A stretch of DNA of 9,051 nucleotides from assembly GCA_002438345.1 (NCBI GenBank), contig DJUJ01000099.1:16551-25601 (forward strand), read 5' to 3'. The DNA is from Paenibacillus sp. UBA6285 (lineage in GTDB: Bacteria; Bacillota; Bacilli; Paenibacillales; Paenibacillaceae). A model generated the notes under the pieces. The model saw only the letters and a list, made by a program, of their open reading frames with translations, was not told where the DNA came from and did not search any database. Below are positions 1-7,180 of the stretch, piece by piece. A program made the position numbers and the translations under genes. Every line of letters begins with the position of its first letter. Positions within the stretch are counted from its first letter, which is position 1.

Positions 1-163
1 CAATCGGCCAGAATGTGACTAATCCAGCATTAGCAGGTGCGGAAGAGCTTAGAGATACCATGAGTAAGTGATACAAAGGTAGCAAGCAGAGCACGGAAAG
101 GATAGTCAGGCACACATTATTGATTATACTGAATATTCGATATGGAATTGTTTTATGGTACAT
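1..163 (-). CDS. LplC/YtcP-type ABC transporter permease, N-terminal part (cut by window edge)
   Basis: This is the first 54 codons of the second inner-membrane permease of a sugar ABC importer (binding-protein-dependent transport family, LplC/YtcP branch). It starts MYHKTIPYRIF and runs open to the left edge. Residues about 11-36 are hydrophobic and form the first membrane helix. The stretch after it, SLSSSAPANAGLVTFWP, fits the conserved extracytoplasmic segment of LplC-type permeases (serine-rich, then AGLV, then a WP). The ATG at 161-163 has the Shine-Dalgarno sequence AAAGGA 9 bases upstream; another ATG at 171-173 lies inside that site and is in a different frame. The gene lies 15 bases after the LplB-type permease, so the two are co-transcribed and should form the membrane heterodimer. 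The EAA loop and the rest of the protein lie outside the window. The family call is from recognition of the N-terminus only. Confidence 0.85.
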   Translation of the reverse strand, partial: MYHKTIPYRIFSIINNVCLTILSVLCLLPLYHLLMVSLSSSAPANAGLVTFWPI

Positions 164-178
164 CAGTTGTCATCCTTT

Positions 179-1141
179 CTAGAAAATTCTGTACCCTGCA
201 AATCTATAAGCTAGCCGGTAAGAGACAACGATTAAGACCAAGCTGATTACCGATTTGAATAGATTAACTGCGGTTGCGAAACTGAACTGTCCGCTGAGAA
301 GACCTTCTCTGTACACGAAGGTATCTATGATATCTCCCTGTTGATAGACCAATGGACTGTACAAGTTAAAGATCTGGTCGAAGTTTGCGTTGAGCACATT
401 ACCTAGTGCCAAGGTTGCGATAACAATAGCGATTGGAATCAACGCAGGAATTGTAATATACATCGTTTGTTTCCAGCGCCCCGCTCCATCCACTTCAGCT
501 GCTTCATAGAGCGATGGATTTATACCCGAAAGTGCCGCTAGAAAGATGATCGTATTGAAACCAAACTCTTTCCAGACATCACTAGCAATGATAGTGAACC
601 TGAACCAGTTGCCATCCCCTAGAAAGAAAATCGGCTTGATGCCGAATACAGATGTGAGGAATTGATTGACAATACCTGTCTGAGCAAGGATATCAATGAG
701 AATCCCTGAAAGTGTAACCCAAGACAGAAAGTGCGGAAGATAAACGAGTGTTTGAATGCTTCTTTTAAGGCCCATATTCCGTACCTCATTAAGCAACAAG
801 GCGAAGATGAACGGAATAATCAAATTCAAAACAATCTTGGAGCATGCAAAAAACAACGTATTCCATGTGATTTGCAGGAAATAATCATTCTCCCACATGT
901 ACCTAAAATGCTTAAGTCCGACCCACTCGGAATCAAAAAAACCTAGTGCAGGTTTATAGTCTTGAAATGCCATAAGAATTCCGGACATCGGAATATAAGA
1001 AAAAATAAAAACCATAATTGCCGCCGGCAACACCATTAAATGGAGACTCCATGGTTGATTAAAGCCTTTTTTTCTTTTTTTACTCGGCTGACTTTCTAGG
1101 CTCGCCTGCTGTATCGAGTTAACCTCCAACTTAGCCTCCAT
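179..1141 (-). CDS. LplB-type sugar ABC transporter permease
   Basis: A complete 320-residue membrane permease of a carbohydrate ABC importer, similar in length and layout to Bacillus LplB and other Paenibacillus polysaccharide permeases. A basic cytoplasmic N-terminus (KKRKK at 21-25) precedes about six hydrophobic segments (roughly 34-56, 98-118, 130-153, 183-205, 233-255, 292-312). The EAA loop that docks on the ATPase is at about 213-236: EAAEVDGAGRWKQ followed by a hydrophobic stretch containing IPAL, with the expected E-A-A and G. The family-typical C-terminal YRIF is present. The ATG at 1139-1141 is preceded by AGGAGAG about 4 bases upstream. It pairs with the partial permease downstream. 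Its solute-binding partner is probably the lipoprotein at 4828-6507, which is unusually on the other strand beyond the kinase and regulator. No ATPase gene is visible, as is usual for importers sharing an MsmX-type ATPase. The substrate is unknown. Confidence 0.95.
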   Translation of the reverse strand: MEAKLEVNSIQQASLESQPSKKRKKGFNQPWSLHLMVLPAAIMVFIFSYIPMSGILMAFQDYKPALGFFDSEWVGLKHFRYMWENDYFLQITWNTLFFACSKIVLNLIIPFIFALLLNEVRNMGLKRSIQTLVYLPHFLSWVTLSGILIDILAQTGIVNQFLTSVFGIKPIFFLGDGNWFRFTIIASDVWKEFGFNTIIFLAALSGINPSLYEAAEVDGAGRWKQTMYITIPALIPIAIVIATLALGNVLNANFDQIFNLYSPLVYQQGDIIDTFVYREGLLSGQFSFATAVNLFKSVISLVLIVVSYRLAYRFAGYRIF

Positions 1142-1170
1142 AGCTCTCTCCTATTCCCAAAAAAAATATT

Positions 1171-1199
1171 TTGTGTGTGATGGGGATCTCTGCTATAAA
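1171..1199 (+). promoter_or_regulatory. Candidate sigma-A promoter of the kinase-regulator operon
   Basis: TTGTGT (1171-1176) and TATAAA (1194-1199) are separated by 17 bases, and a TGC precedes the -10 to give an extended -10 (TGCTATAAA). An A-tract at 1159-1166 just upstream resembles an UP element. Transcription would start near 1206, leaving a leader of about 80 bases before the kinase start at 1286. The -35 is only a half match. A second -35-like TTGACT at 1222-1227 has no good -10 partner. Confidence 0.5.
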
Positions 1200-1207
1200 T
1201 AGTATCA
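1199..1207 (-). promoter_or_regulatory. Candidate extended -10 for the divergent permease operon
   Basis: Read on the minus strand, TGATACTAT is an extended -10 element (TG, one base, then TACTAT, four of six consensus bases). No convincing -35 lies 16-18 bases upstream, so it might need an activator. It abuts the plus-strand -10 at 1194-1199 and the two would face each other. Another minus-strand -10-like sequence, TATAGT, is at 1225-1230. Which one is used, if either, cannot be decided from sequence. Confidence 0.25.
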
Positions 1208-1215
1208 GGCGTTTC

Positions 1216-1264
1216 TTAGGTTTGACTATATAACATTGTTAGGGCTAGATAGGGTTTTATTAGG
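1216..1264 (+). repeat. Cluster of short TTAGG/ATAGG repeats in the kinase leader
   Basis: TTAGG at 1216-1220, TTAGG at 1239-1243, ATAGG at 1249-1253 and TTAGG at 1260-1264 lie between the promoter candidate and the kinase Shine-Dalgarno sequence (GGAGGGG, 1274-1280). The last three are 10 and 11 bases apart, about one helical turn. AraC-type regulators often bind direct repeats, so this could be an operator for the neighbouring response regulator. The units are only 5 bases, so chance is a real alternative. Confidence 0.3.
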
Positions 1265-1285
1265 ACATCATTTGGAGGGGCATTT

Positions 1286-3097
1286 ATGAATTTATGGAAG
1301 CGCTTTACAAAACTTAGAGGAAACTTACAATCTCGATTTAGTCTGTTTGCCAAAATAAACAGCTTGATCATAATCTTGTTCATTCCCATCATTATCATGT
1401 ATACCTTTTCAAATAAAGTCACCTTCGAGGTTGTAAGCAAAGAGTTGCAGACGTCCAATACGAAACAACTCACTTTTCTATCCAATCAGATTGATTCGCG
1501 AATTAATCAGATGATGGATTTCACCCTTATTCTTTCAAGAGATCCCAACGTCAGGGCATTCAACGGATTAAATATGTGGGATGATCGATATGATCAGATG
1601 CAGACAAGGTATATTATTCAGGAAAAGATGGTGCTTCAGACTGGGGTTACAGATATTTGGCCTACCAGATACGCCGTTCATTCACAGCAGAATAAAGATG
1701 TCATCGCCAATTACGACAGACCTGCTGGGTATGATGAGGATTATTTAAAAGCAAATATGAGTGGAAAATGGACGTATGGTGATCATAGTGTGGAATCTCA
1801 AGGCGATCTAAAATCCTTTTACTGGTTCTTTACGGATTCCTTAGCTCAGCCGGGGACTTTAACGGGAAGTAGCTTAGTCATTGAAGCCAGTTTCAGTTAT
1901 AAGAACATTCAGAACATGCTAGATTCGTATAAAGCAGGTGGGCAAGGCAATCCGTTCTTCTATCACAAAGGGGATAAACCGATCCTGAACCGCAGCGCGG
2001 ACAAGCAGCTATCAGATGAACTAATTCGTTATCTAGATAACCACTCTCCGGAAAATACAACCCAGGATGTAGTGAAACTGGATGGAAAGAACTATTTGGT
2101 CAGCTCTGTGAAGTCATCCTCTTTGGATTGGCATTTAATAGATGTTGTCCCTCTTTATCAAATTCTCAAACCGATTTCTCTCAGTCGAGATTTATTCTAT
2201 ATCTCTATGATTCTGCTGTTAGGAGTGGGAATTTTCTCTTCGATTTTACTATATAGAAACGTTCAATCTCCCATCAAAAAGCTAATTAGTGGCTTACGGC
2301 ACGTAGAGCAGGGAGACTATTCCGTGCGGCTTCATAGCAATGAGAAAAATGAGTTTTCGTTTCTGTTCCGTCGTTTTAATGACATGTCCCATCAAATTCA
2401 AGACCTGATAGAAAATGTATTTAATGAAAAGATCCGAGCTCGAGAAGCTACCCTGAAGCAGCTTCAAGCTCAAATCAATCCACATTTTCTCTATAACTGT
2501 CTTGGTTATATTATCAATATGGCCCAAATGAAAGATGAGGACGCTGTCGTCTCTATGGCTTATAATTTAAGTGCCTACTATCGTTATACCACCCGAATGG
2601 AACGGGAGACGGCTTCTTTGGATGAAGAAATCAAGCTCTTGGTCAACTATTTGGATATCCAGAAACTGCGCAATGGCAGAATTGAATATCATATTGATAT
2701 TCCTGAGGATATGCTTAGCCAGTCTGTGCCACGCCTAATGCTTCAACCGATGGTGGAGAATTCTGTAATTCACGGAGTAGCGAAGTCTTATTCTTCAGGT
2801 GAGATCAAAATTACTGGTGAGAAGTCAAACGGTTTCTGCAAAATTTATATTGATGACGATGGTCCCGGCTTGAATCCGGATCAGCTAGAAGCATTAAATC
2901 GTAAAATGCAGCAGCCTTTGCAGGAGGAAATGGGTTGTGGTCTTTGGAATACGAATCAGCGGATCATTCATCTGTTTGGCAATCATTCAAGTCTGACATT
3001 CAAGCCATCCCCTCTCGGTGGATTCCGAACAGAGATTATCTGGGAAATCCCATCTGAGGATGAAAGTTATAAATTAAAGAACCATCAAGGAGACTAA
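1286..3097 (+). CDS. YesM-type membrane sensor histidine kinase
   Basis: A 603-residue two-component sensor kinase of the YesM/LytS (His_kinase plus HATPase_c) family. Order: membrane helix 1 (about 22-42), an extracytoplasmic sensing region of about 255 residues in the position of the dCache domains of this family, membrane helix 2 (about 302-323), a HAMP linker (about 324-377), a helix leading to the phosphoacceptor box QINPHFLYN (396-404, His400), then the ATPase domain. The ATPase domain shows the N box ENSVIHG (491-497), the G1 box DDDGPGL (523-529) and the G2 box GCGLWNTNQRI (550-560), in which Cys551 replaces the usual small aliphatic residue. All catalytic motifs are intact. GGAGGGG lies 5 bases before the ATG. 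The regulator gene follows 4 bases after the stop. The neighbouring importer genes suggest that it senses a carbohydrate cue; the ligand is unknown. Confidence 0.96.
   Translation: MNLWKRFTKLRGNLQSRFSLFAKINSLIIILFIPIIIMYTFSNKVTFEVVSKELQTSNTKQLTFLSNQIDSRINQMMDFTLILSRDPNVRAFNGLNMWDDRYDQMQTRYIIQEKMVLQTGVTDIWPTRYAVHSQQNKDVIANYDRPAGYDEDYLKANMSGKWTYGDHSVESQGDLKSFYWFFTDSLAQPGTLTGSSLVIEASFSYKNIQNMLDSYKAGGQGNPFFYHKGDKPILNRSADKQLSDELIRYLDNHSPENTTQDVVKLDGKNYLVSSVKSSSLDWHLIDVVPLYQILKPISLSRDLFYISMILLLGVGIFSSILLYRNVQSPIKKLISGLRHVEQGDYSVRLHSNEKNEFSFLFRRFNDMSHQIQDLIENVFNEKIRAREATLKQLQAQINPHFLYNCLGYIINMAQMKDEDAVVSMAYNLSAYYRYTTRMERETASLDEEIKLLVNYLDIQKLRNGRIEYHIDIPEDMLSQSVPRLMLQPMVENSVIHGVAKSYSSGEIKITGEKSNGFCKIYIDDDGPGLNPDQLEALNRKMQQPLQEEMGCGLWNTNQRIIHLFGNHSSLTFKPSPLGGFRTEIIWEIPSEDESYKLKNHQGD
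1294..1308. promoter_or_regulatory. Candidate catabolite-responsive element (cre) inside the kinase gene
   Basis: ATGGAAGCGCTTTAC, over codons 3-8 of the kinase gene, matches the CcpA site consensus WTGNAANCGNWNNCW except at the last two positions, and has the perfect palindromic core AAGCGCTT. Bacillales often have cre sites just inside a coding region, where CcpA blocks elongation. A sugar-uptake regulator gene is a sensible target. The overlap with coding sequence makes a chance match possible. Confidence 0.35.
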
Positions 3098-3101
3098 CAA
3101 C

Positions 3102-4718
3102 ATGCAGATGATCATAGTAGACGATGAAGCACACTGGGTAGATAATCTTTCCATGACTAAACCCTGGCATACACTAGGAATCGAACATGTGCATAAAGCT
3201 TATTCAGCACGTGAAGCGTTACAAATTATTGATACGCATCCCATTGATATTGTAATTTCAGATATTCAAATGCCAGAAATGACAGGAATCGAATTGATAG
3301 AGCGGATAAGAAAACACAATAAAAAAATAAAATGTATTATATTATCCGGACATTCAGAATTCGATTATGCCAAAAAAGCACTCCAGAACAAGACCGTGGA
3401 TTATTTACTTAAACCGCCAACTGATGATGAATTGCTCGGAGCAGTCAAAAATGCGATCAATCAATTGAACGCAGAATGGGAGCTCATAAGTTCTCTTAAG
3501 CGAACCCAATTCACCCTCCGGGAGAATCTTCCAGTTTTGCGGGGGCGATTGCTGCTTGATGCCTTACAAGGTCATCGATTTCAAACCGGCGAATGGGAAC
3601 GGAAGCTTGCGAGCTACAATCTGCCCTTCCATTCCGGAGAATGCGCTTTGATGCTTGTACGAATGGAAGAAGAATTTGGAGAATTCGATAATACTGATCA
3701 AACCGATCAAACCTTGATTGAATATGCAATCATTAATATGGCTGAAGAGATTATGGGTGAATTTATGGAGGTCTGGGGCGTTAAGGAGGAACATGGTTAT
3801 CTTGTGTTTCTGCTTCAGCTTAAAGAAAAAGGAACCGACCTCGGAAAAGAATCCATATTAGAAAAGCTCTCTTTACAACTTCAGTATAAAGTTAAGCAAT
3901 TCTTGAAAGGTTCACTATCCATTGTAATCACGGAATGGTTCAAGTTTCCTGAGCAGCTATCGAATCGTTTCCGTCAAGCCTCATCCTCTTTCCGCCAAAT
4001 TGTCGGAGATGAGCGAGAATTCATTATGCGGGTCAGTGACTTGGAACTTCCTTCAGCGCACGGGCCCTTGGATGCTCTTTATACTCCTCCCACTTTGATT
4101 CATCTACTAGAGAGTGGACATTGGGATGCGGCTGAAGAGAAATTACTTGCCGTCTGTGCAGAACTGGATGAGAAATGGTCTGAATCCTGGGAGCATTGCA
4201 TGGAGGCTGGCTTTTTAATTACGGCCTCCTTCACGAATCTCGCACATCGCAATGGTCATACGCTGGCAAACTTAATGGGGACCGATATCGAAGCGTTGCA
4301 GAGTGGGGATGCTTTTACCAGCATTAGTAAACTAAGAAAATGGTCGCTAAGTGTTCTAGCCAATCTAAAAGAAGGAACGTCCAACGAAATCAAAGACATA
4401 CGTTCAGAGTATGTAAAGAAAATTCAAGATTATACGGATAAGAACCTACATGATGATGTATCATTACGTGTTCTGGCTGACCATGTAAATCTCCATCCGA
4501 CGCATTTATCAAAAATTTATAAGATTGAAACGGGTGAAGGAATTAGCGATTATATCTCACGTTTACGGATGGATCGTGCCTGTCATAAGCTGAAGACCAC
4601 CTCTAAAAAAGTCTATGAAATCAGCATGGAGATTGGCTATATGGATCCTGCTTATTTTATCAAAGTATTCAAACGGCAGTTTGGGGTAACGCCGCAGGAA
4701 TATAGAGACACAAAATAA
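3102..4718 (+). CDS. YesN-type response regulator (REC - linker - AraC HTH)
   Basis: A 538-residue cytoplasmic transcription regulator that should accept phosphate from the adjacent kinase. The REC domain (1-120) has the acidic pair D7-D8, phosphoacceptor D54 (in ISDIQMP), S82 in the Thr/Ser switch position, aromatic Y101 and K104 followed by PP. A long middle region (about 125-430) has no recognisable motif, as is common in YesN-like proteins. The C-terminus (about 435-535) is a double helix-turn-helix AraC domain: first helix pair near VSLRVLADHVNLHPTHLSKI, and the signature IGYMDPAYFIKVFKRQFG followed by TPQEYR. AAGGAG, inside the end of the kinase gene, lies about 9 bases before the chosen ATG; an in-frame ATG at 3108 is further from it and less likely. 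The 4-base spacing from the kinase implies co-translation. Likely targets are the solute-binding gene and the divergent permeases, inferred from position. Confidence 0.96.
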   Translation: MQMIIVDDEAHWVDNLSMTKPWHTLGIEHVHKAYSAREALQIIDTHPIDIVISDIQMPEMTGIELIERIRKHNKKIKCIILSGHSEFDYAKKALQNKTVDYLLKPPTDDELLGAVKNAINQLNAEWELISSLKRTQFTLRENLPVLRGRLLLDALQGHRFQTGEWERKLASYNLPFHSGECALMLVRMEEEFGEFDNTDQTDQTLIEYAIINMAEEIMGEFMEVWGVKEEHGYLVFLLQLKEKGTDLGKESILEKLSLQLQYKVKQFLKGSLSIVITEWFKFPEQLSNRFRQASSSFRQIVGDEREFIMRVSDLELPSAHGPLDALYTPPTLIHLLESGHWDAAEEKLLAVCAELDEKWSESWEHCMEAGFLITASFTNLAHRNGHTLANLMGTDIEALQSGDAFTSISKLRKWSLSVLANLKEGTSNEIKDIRSEYVKKIQDYTDKNLHDDVSLRVLADHVNLHPTHLSKIYKIETGEGISDYISRLRMDRACHKLKTTSKKVYEISMEIGYMDPAYFIKVFKRQFGVTPQEYRDTK

Positions 4719-4772
4719 ATAGCATGATAGAGTCCTATCGAAACTAAAAATCTCATATAGATGACATCCCCG

Positions 4773-4800
4773 ACAAGTTGTTAAAGTTACACTTGTAAAG
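4773..4800 (+). promoter_or_regulatory. Repeat element upstream of the solute-binding protein gene
   Basis: The 109-base spacer between regulator and solute-binding genes contains the inverted repeat ACAAGT (4773-4778) / ACTTGT (4791-4796) and an overlapping near-direct repeat, TTGTTAAAG (4778-4786) and TTGTAAAG (4793-4800), 15 bases apart. TATACA at 4803-4808 could be a -10, but no good -35 is correctly spaced, as expected for an activator-dependent promoter. There is no terminator in the spacer, only a weak hairpin at 4726-4739 without a T-run, so readthrough from the regulator gene is also likely. Confidence 0.35.
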
Positions 4801-4827
4801 ATTATACACAGTAGGGGGAATTGAAGA

Positions 4828-6507
4828 ATGATCAAGTTTAAGAAAATGTGGTCGCTACTCACGGTCACAGCACTTATCACTCTCACAGCATGTGGCAGTA
4901 GCGGCACGTCTAATGAGAACGCTAAGAAAGGCAATACAACTGAAAATACTCAATCCGAAGCAGATGCTGCTTTCGCAAAAGGCAAATACGATCCACCGAT
5001 TGAGTTCAGTTCCGTATTGATGCCTAAGAAGTATGTTCAAGGTGATACCAAAGAAAACAACGTTCACGATCGCTGGATGCTTGAAACACTCGGCATGAAG
5101 CATAAAGATACTTGGTATCCTGCAAACGATGATCAATACAGACAAAAGCTTCAGCTAGCTATTGCTTCTGGCGAGAAACTGCCTGATTTCGTTTTTGTAC
5201 CAACTAACGCAGTATTGACCAATCAGCTAATTGATTCCGGTCAGTTCATTGCCATCGATGAATTGTTTGATAAGTATGCCAATAAGATTCTGAAAGACCA
5301 CGTTGCAGCACATCCAGAACTCTGGTACCCATTCACTAAAGACGGTAAGAAATATAATATGCCGATCCTTGAATATACCGACAATGATGATACGCTTCTG
5401 TGGTTGCGTGAAGATTGGATGGAAAAGCTGAATCTTCAGGCTCCTAAGACCATCGCCGATCTTGATAACATCATGGACAAATTCAAGAACGAAAACCCTG
5501 ATGGCTTAGCACCTAAAGATGTGTACCCACTTGCAATTTCTTTGAAAAATAATACAAACACCTGGATGGGCCAACTCGACTGGTTATTCGGGGCATACGG
5601 TACGATTGAGGAACAGTGGAACAAAGACAAAGACGGAAATCTAGAATATGGTTCAGTTAATCCAGGTGCTAAGCAAGCACTCGCGAAGCTTAGTGAATGG
5701 ATGGACAAAGGTTATATTCACGCGGACTCCGCACTTTGGGATGAGGGTAAATCAGCTGAGAGCTGGACGAAAGGTGCAGCTGGTATTCTGCCAGGCGCAA
5801 ACTGGGTTCCAGACTGGCCTGCTCCCGATCTTATAAAGAATGTACCTGGAGCTAAGATTAAAGGTTATCCAGTTCCTGCAGGACCAGATGGCTTGGTTGG
5901 AACTAAATGGCAGAATTCCGGTGTGAACGCTAGTATCATGATAAACAAGGATGCTAAGCATCCTGAAGCGATTTTCTTATACTACAATTACTTGCTTGAT
6001 AACTTAGCAAACCCTGCTGCAGGTAGTCAATATGAATATGGCTTTGCTAAAGGTTACGATTGGGACATGATTGATGGAAAACCTACCAGTGATAAAGACA
6101 AGATTAAAGACTTCTCCAATGAATTCCCATTCTTAACAGGTCCGGCCCGTATTCCTGATCTGTTTATGAAGACTTTGGTTAAACTTGCTGATGGTGAGAA
6201 ACCTGAAACACCTTATGAAAAACAAATGGCACAATTCCGTAAACCAGAAAACTGGGCGGCAGGAAAAGTTGTTATGTCGCAATTAGACATTCGCAAACAA
6301 AACTACTTTACTGGTGCTGCGACACCAACGATGGTTTCCAAATGGAACCTGCTTCGTCAGTCCGAAATGGAAACTTTCAACAAAATTATTTACGGTAAAC
6401 TGCCTGTAGATGCCTTTGACCAATTTGTTGCTAATTGGAAATCTAATGGCGGTGACCAAATCACCAAAGAAGTTAACGATTGGTACAAATCTGTATCCAC
6501 GAAATAA
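4828..6507 (+). CDS. Sugar ABC transporter solute-binding lipoprotein (LplA-type)
   Basis: A 559-residue extracellular solute-binding protein of the LplA/YtcQ group, the large binding proteins of Paenibacillus oligosaccharide importers. The N-terminus is a lipoprotein signal: basic MIKFKK, a hydrophobic core, and the lipobox LTAC with the lipidated Cys at 22, followed by a Ser/Gly/Thr/Asn-rich tether (23-45). The mature part has family-typical features: QKLQLAIASGEKLPDFVF (about 109-126), a WLREDWMEKLNL segment (about 192-203), and a tryptophan-rich body. GGGGGAA lies about 9 bases before the ATG. It is the third gene of the kinase-regulator cluster and the last before a strong terminator. 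Its natural membrane partners are the LplB/LplC-type permeases on the opposite strand. Full length agrees with the family and no damage is seen. The ligand is unknown; plant or fungal oligosaccharides are typical for the family. Confidence 0.94.
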   Translation: MIKFKKMWSLLTVTALITLTACGSSGTSNENAKKGNTTENTQSEADAAFAKGKYDPPIEFSSVLMPKKYVQGDTKENNVHDRWMLETLGMKHKDTWYPANDDQYRQKLQLAIASGEKLPDFVFVPTNAVLTNQLIDSGQFIAIDELFDKYANKILKDHVAAHPELWYPFTKDGKKYNMPILEYTDNDDTLLWLREDWMEKLNLQAPKTIADLDNIMDKFKNENPDGLAPKDVYPLAISLKNNTNTWMGQLDWLFGAYGTIEEQWNKDKDGNLEYGSVNPGAKQALAKLSEWMDKGYIHADSALWDEGKSAESWTKGAAGILPGANWVPDWPAPDLIKNVPGAKIKGYPVPAGPDGLVGTKWQNSGVNASIMINKDAKHPEAIFLYYNYLLDNLANPAAGSQYEYGFAKGYDWDMIDGKPTSDKDKIKDFSNEFPFLTGPARIPDLFMKTLVKLADGEKPETPYEKQMAQFRKPENWAAGKVVMSQLDIRKQNYFTGAATPTMVSKWNLLRQSEMETFNKIIYGKLPVDAFDQFVANWKSNGGDQITKEVNDWYKSVSTK

Positions 6508-6523
6508 GCTTTAACAATAATAG

Positions 6524-6562
6524 AAACAAGCCGGGGCGTGCAATCGCTTCGGCTTGTTTTTT
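6524..6562 (+). terminator. Intrinsic terminator after the solute-binding gene
   Basis: AAACAAGCCG (6524-6533) pairs perfectly with CGGCTTGTTT (6550-6559). The inner bases GGGCG/CGCTT extend the stem to about 15 pairs with two G-U wobbles around a 6-base loop, and six T residues follow (6557-6562). It starts 16 bases after the stop codon. Read from the other strand the stem has two A-C mismatches and only a short T-run, so it would terminate the convergent DUF1349 transcript less well. Confidence 0.9.
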
Positions 6563-6583
6563 ATGGAGTCCACTATCATTAAG

Positions 6584-7180
6584 TTAGAAGCGGCTTTCTT
6601 GCTTTAATTCCGACAAATTCAAATAGTCGAATTCCACAGTGCAGCCTTCACCCTGTGGAGATTGCGCGACAACACCCGCTACGTATTCAGCACATTCATT
6701 CATTCCAAAATAACGAATAAGCATCCAATTAGCCCCGTCCTCCGAATAGGAGAAGGTAACACAATTATTTTGCTTGGTTATGCGCAAATAAGGCTTGTCT
6801 ACAGTAACTTGTACGGAGTAACAATCATCTGACACCCCCTCTCTTGTCACCACAGACACGATTATTGGGTGCTGTCCATTAAATTCAAAGCATAGCTTAG
6901 CCCAGTTCCGATCGTCCATCATAAGCATGAGGCAACCTGAATCATATATATGACGCATATCGACACGTACTCTAGTTGTCAATTCAAAGGAATCTCCAGC
7001 AGGTATAGATAAGAATGGCGCTGAGCTAGCGATATGTTTGCCTGACGGATCTTGAAAGAAATCTGATTTAGGAGGAGCAATTATTGTCAGTGCATCTAAA
7101 GCTATAAACTCCCAGTGTTTGGGGCGATTCATCCAGCGTAGTTGTTTTCTTGTTTCATTAACAAATAAGTTTATAGTCAT
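6584..7180 (-). CDS. DUF1349 domain protein (concanavalin A-like fold)
   Basis: A 198-residue protein matching the DUF1349 family, predicted to adopt a concanavalin A-like beta-sandwich as in lectins and glucanases. Visible family motifs: YDSGCLMLMMDDRNWAKLCFEF (79-100; shortened pattern D-x-G then D-D then W-x-K and a final E), PYLRITKQNNCVTFSYS followed by DGANW (130-152), and GVVAQSPQGEGCTVEFDYL (169-187). There is no signal peptide or membrane segment, so it is probably cytoplasmic. The ATG at 7178-7180 has AGGAG about 8 bases upstream. Length agrees with single-domain family members. It is the last gene of a short minus-strand unit running towards the solute-binding gene. No catalytic role is established for the family; sugar recognition is only inferred from fold and context. 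Confidence 0.88.
   Translation of the reverse strand: MTINLFVNETRKQLRWMNRPKHWEFIALDALTIIAPPKSDFFQDPSGKHIASSAPFLSIPAGDSFELTTRVRVDMRHIYDSGCLMLMMDDRNWAKLCFEFNGQHPIIVSVVTREGVSDDCYSVQVTVDKPYLRITKQNNCVTFSYSEDGANWMLIRYFGMNECAEYVAGVVAQSPQGEGCTVEFDYLNLSELKQESRF

Noticed and set aside
3..71. A plus-strand open frame entering from the left edge and ending in TGA, resembling the tail of a gene.
   Set aside because: It is antisense to the LplC-type permease N-terminus, which has a start, a ribosome site, a membrane helix and a recognisable conserved segment.
731..946. Plus-strand 71-codon frame within the LplB-type permease gene.
   Set aside because: It is antisense to a clear coding sequence, with no ribosome site or recognisable product.
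4726..4739. Small hairpin GATAG/CTATC after the response regulator gene.
   Set aside because: It has only five pairs with no T-run, too weak to call a terminator.
4563..4934. Minus-strand 123-codon frame over the regulator end and the binding-protein start.
   Set aside because: It is antisense to the AraC domain and the lipoprotein signal region; its hydrophobic composition reflects the opposite strand.
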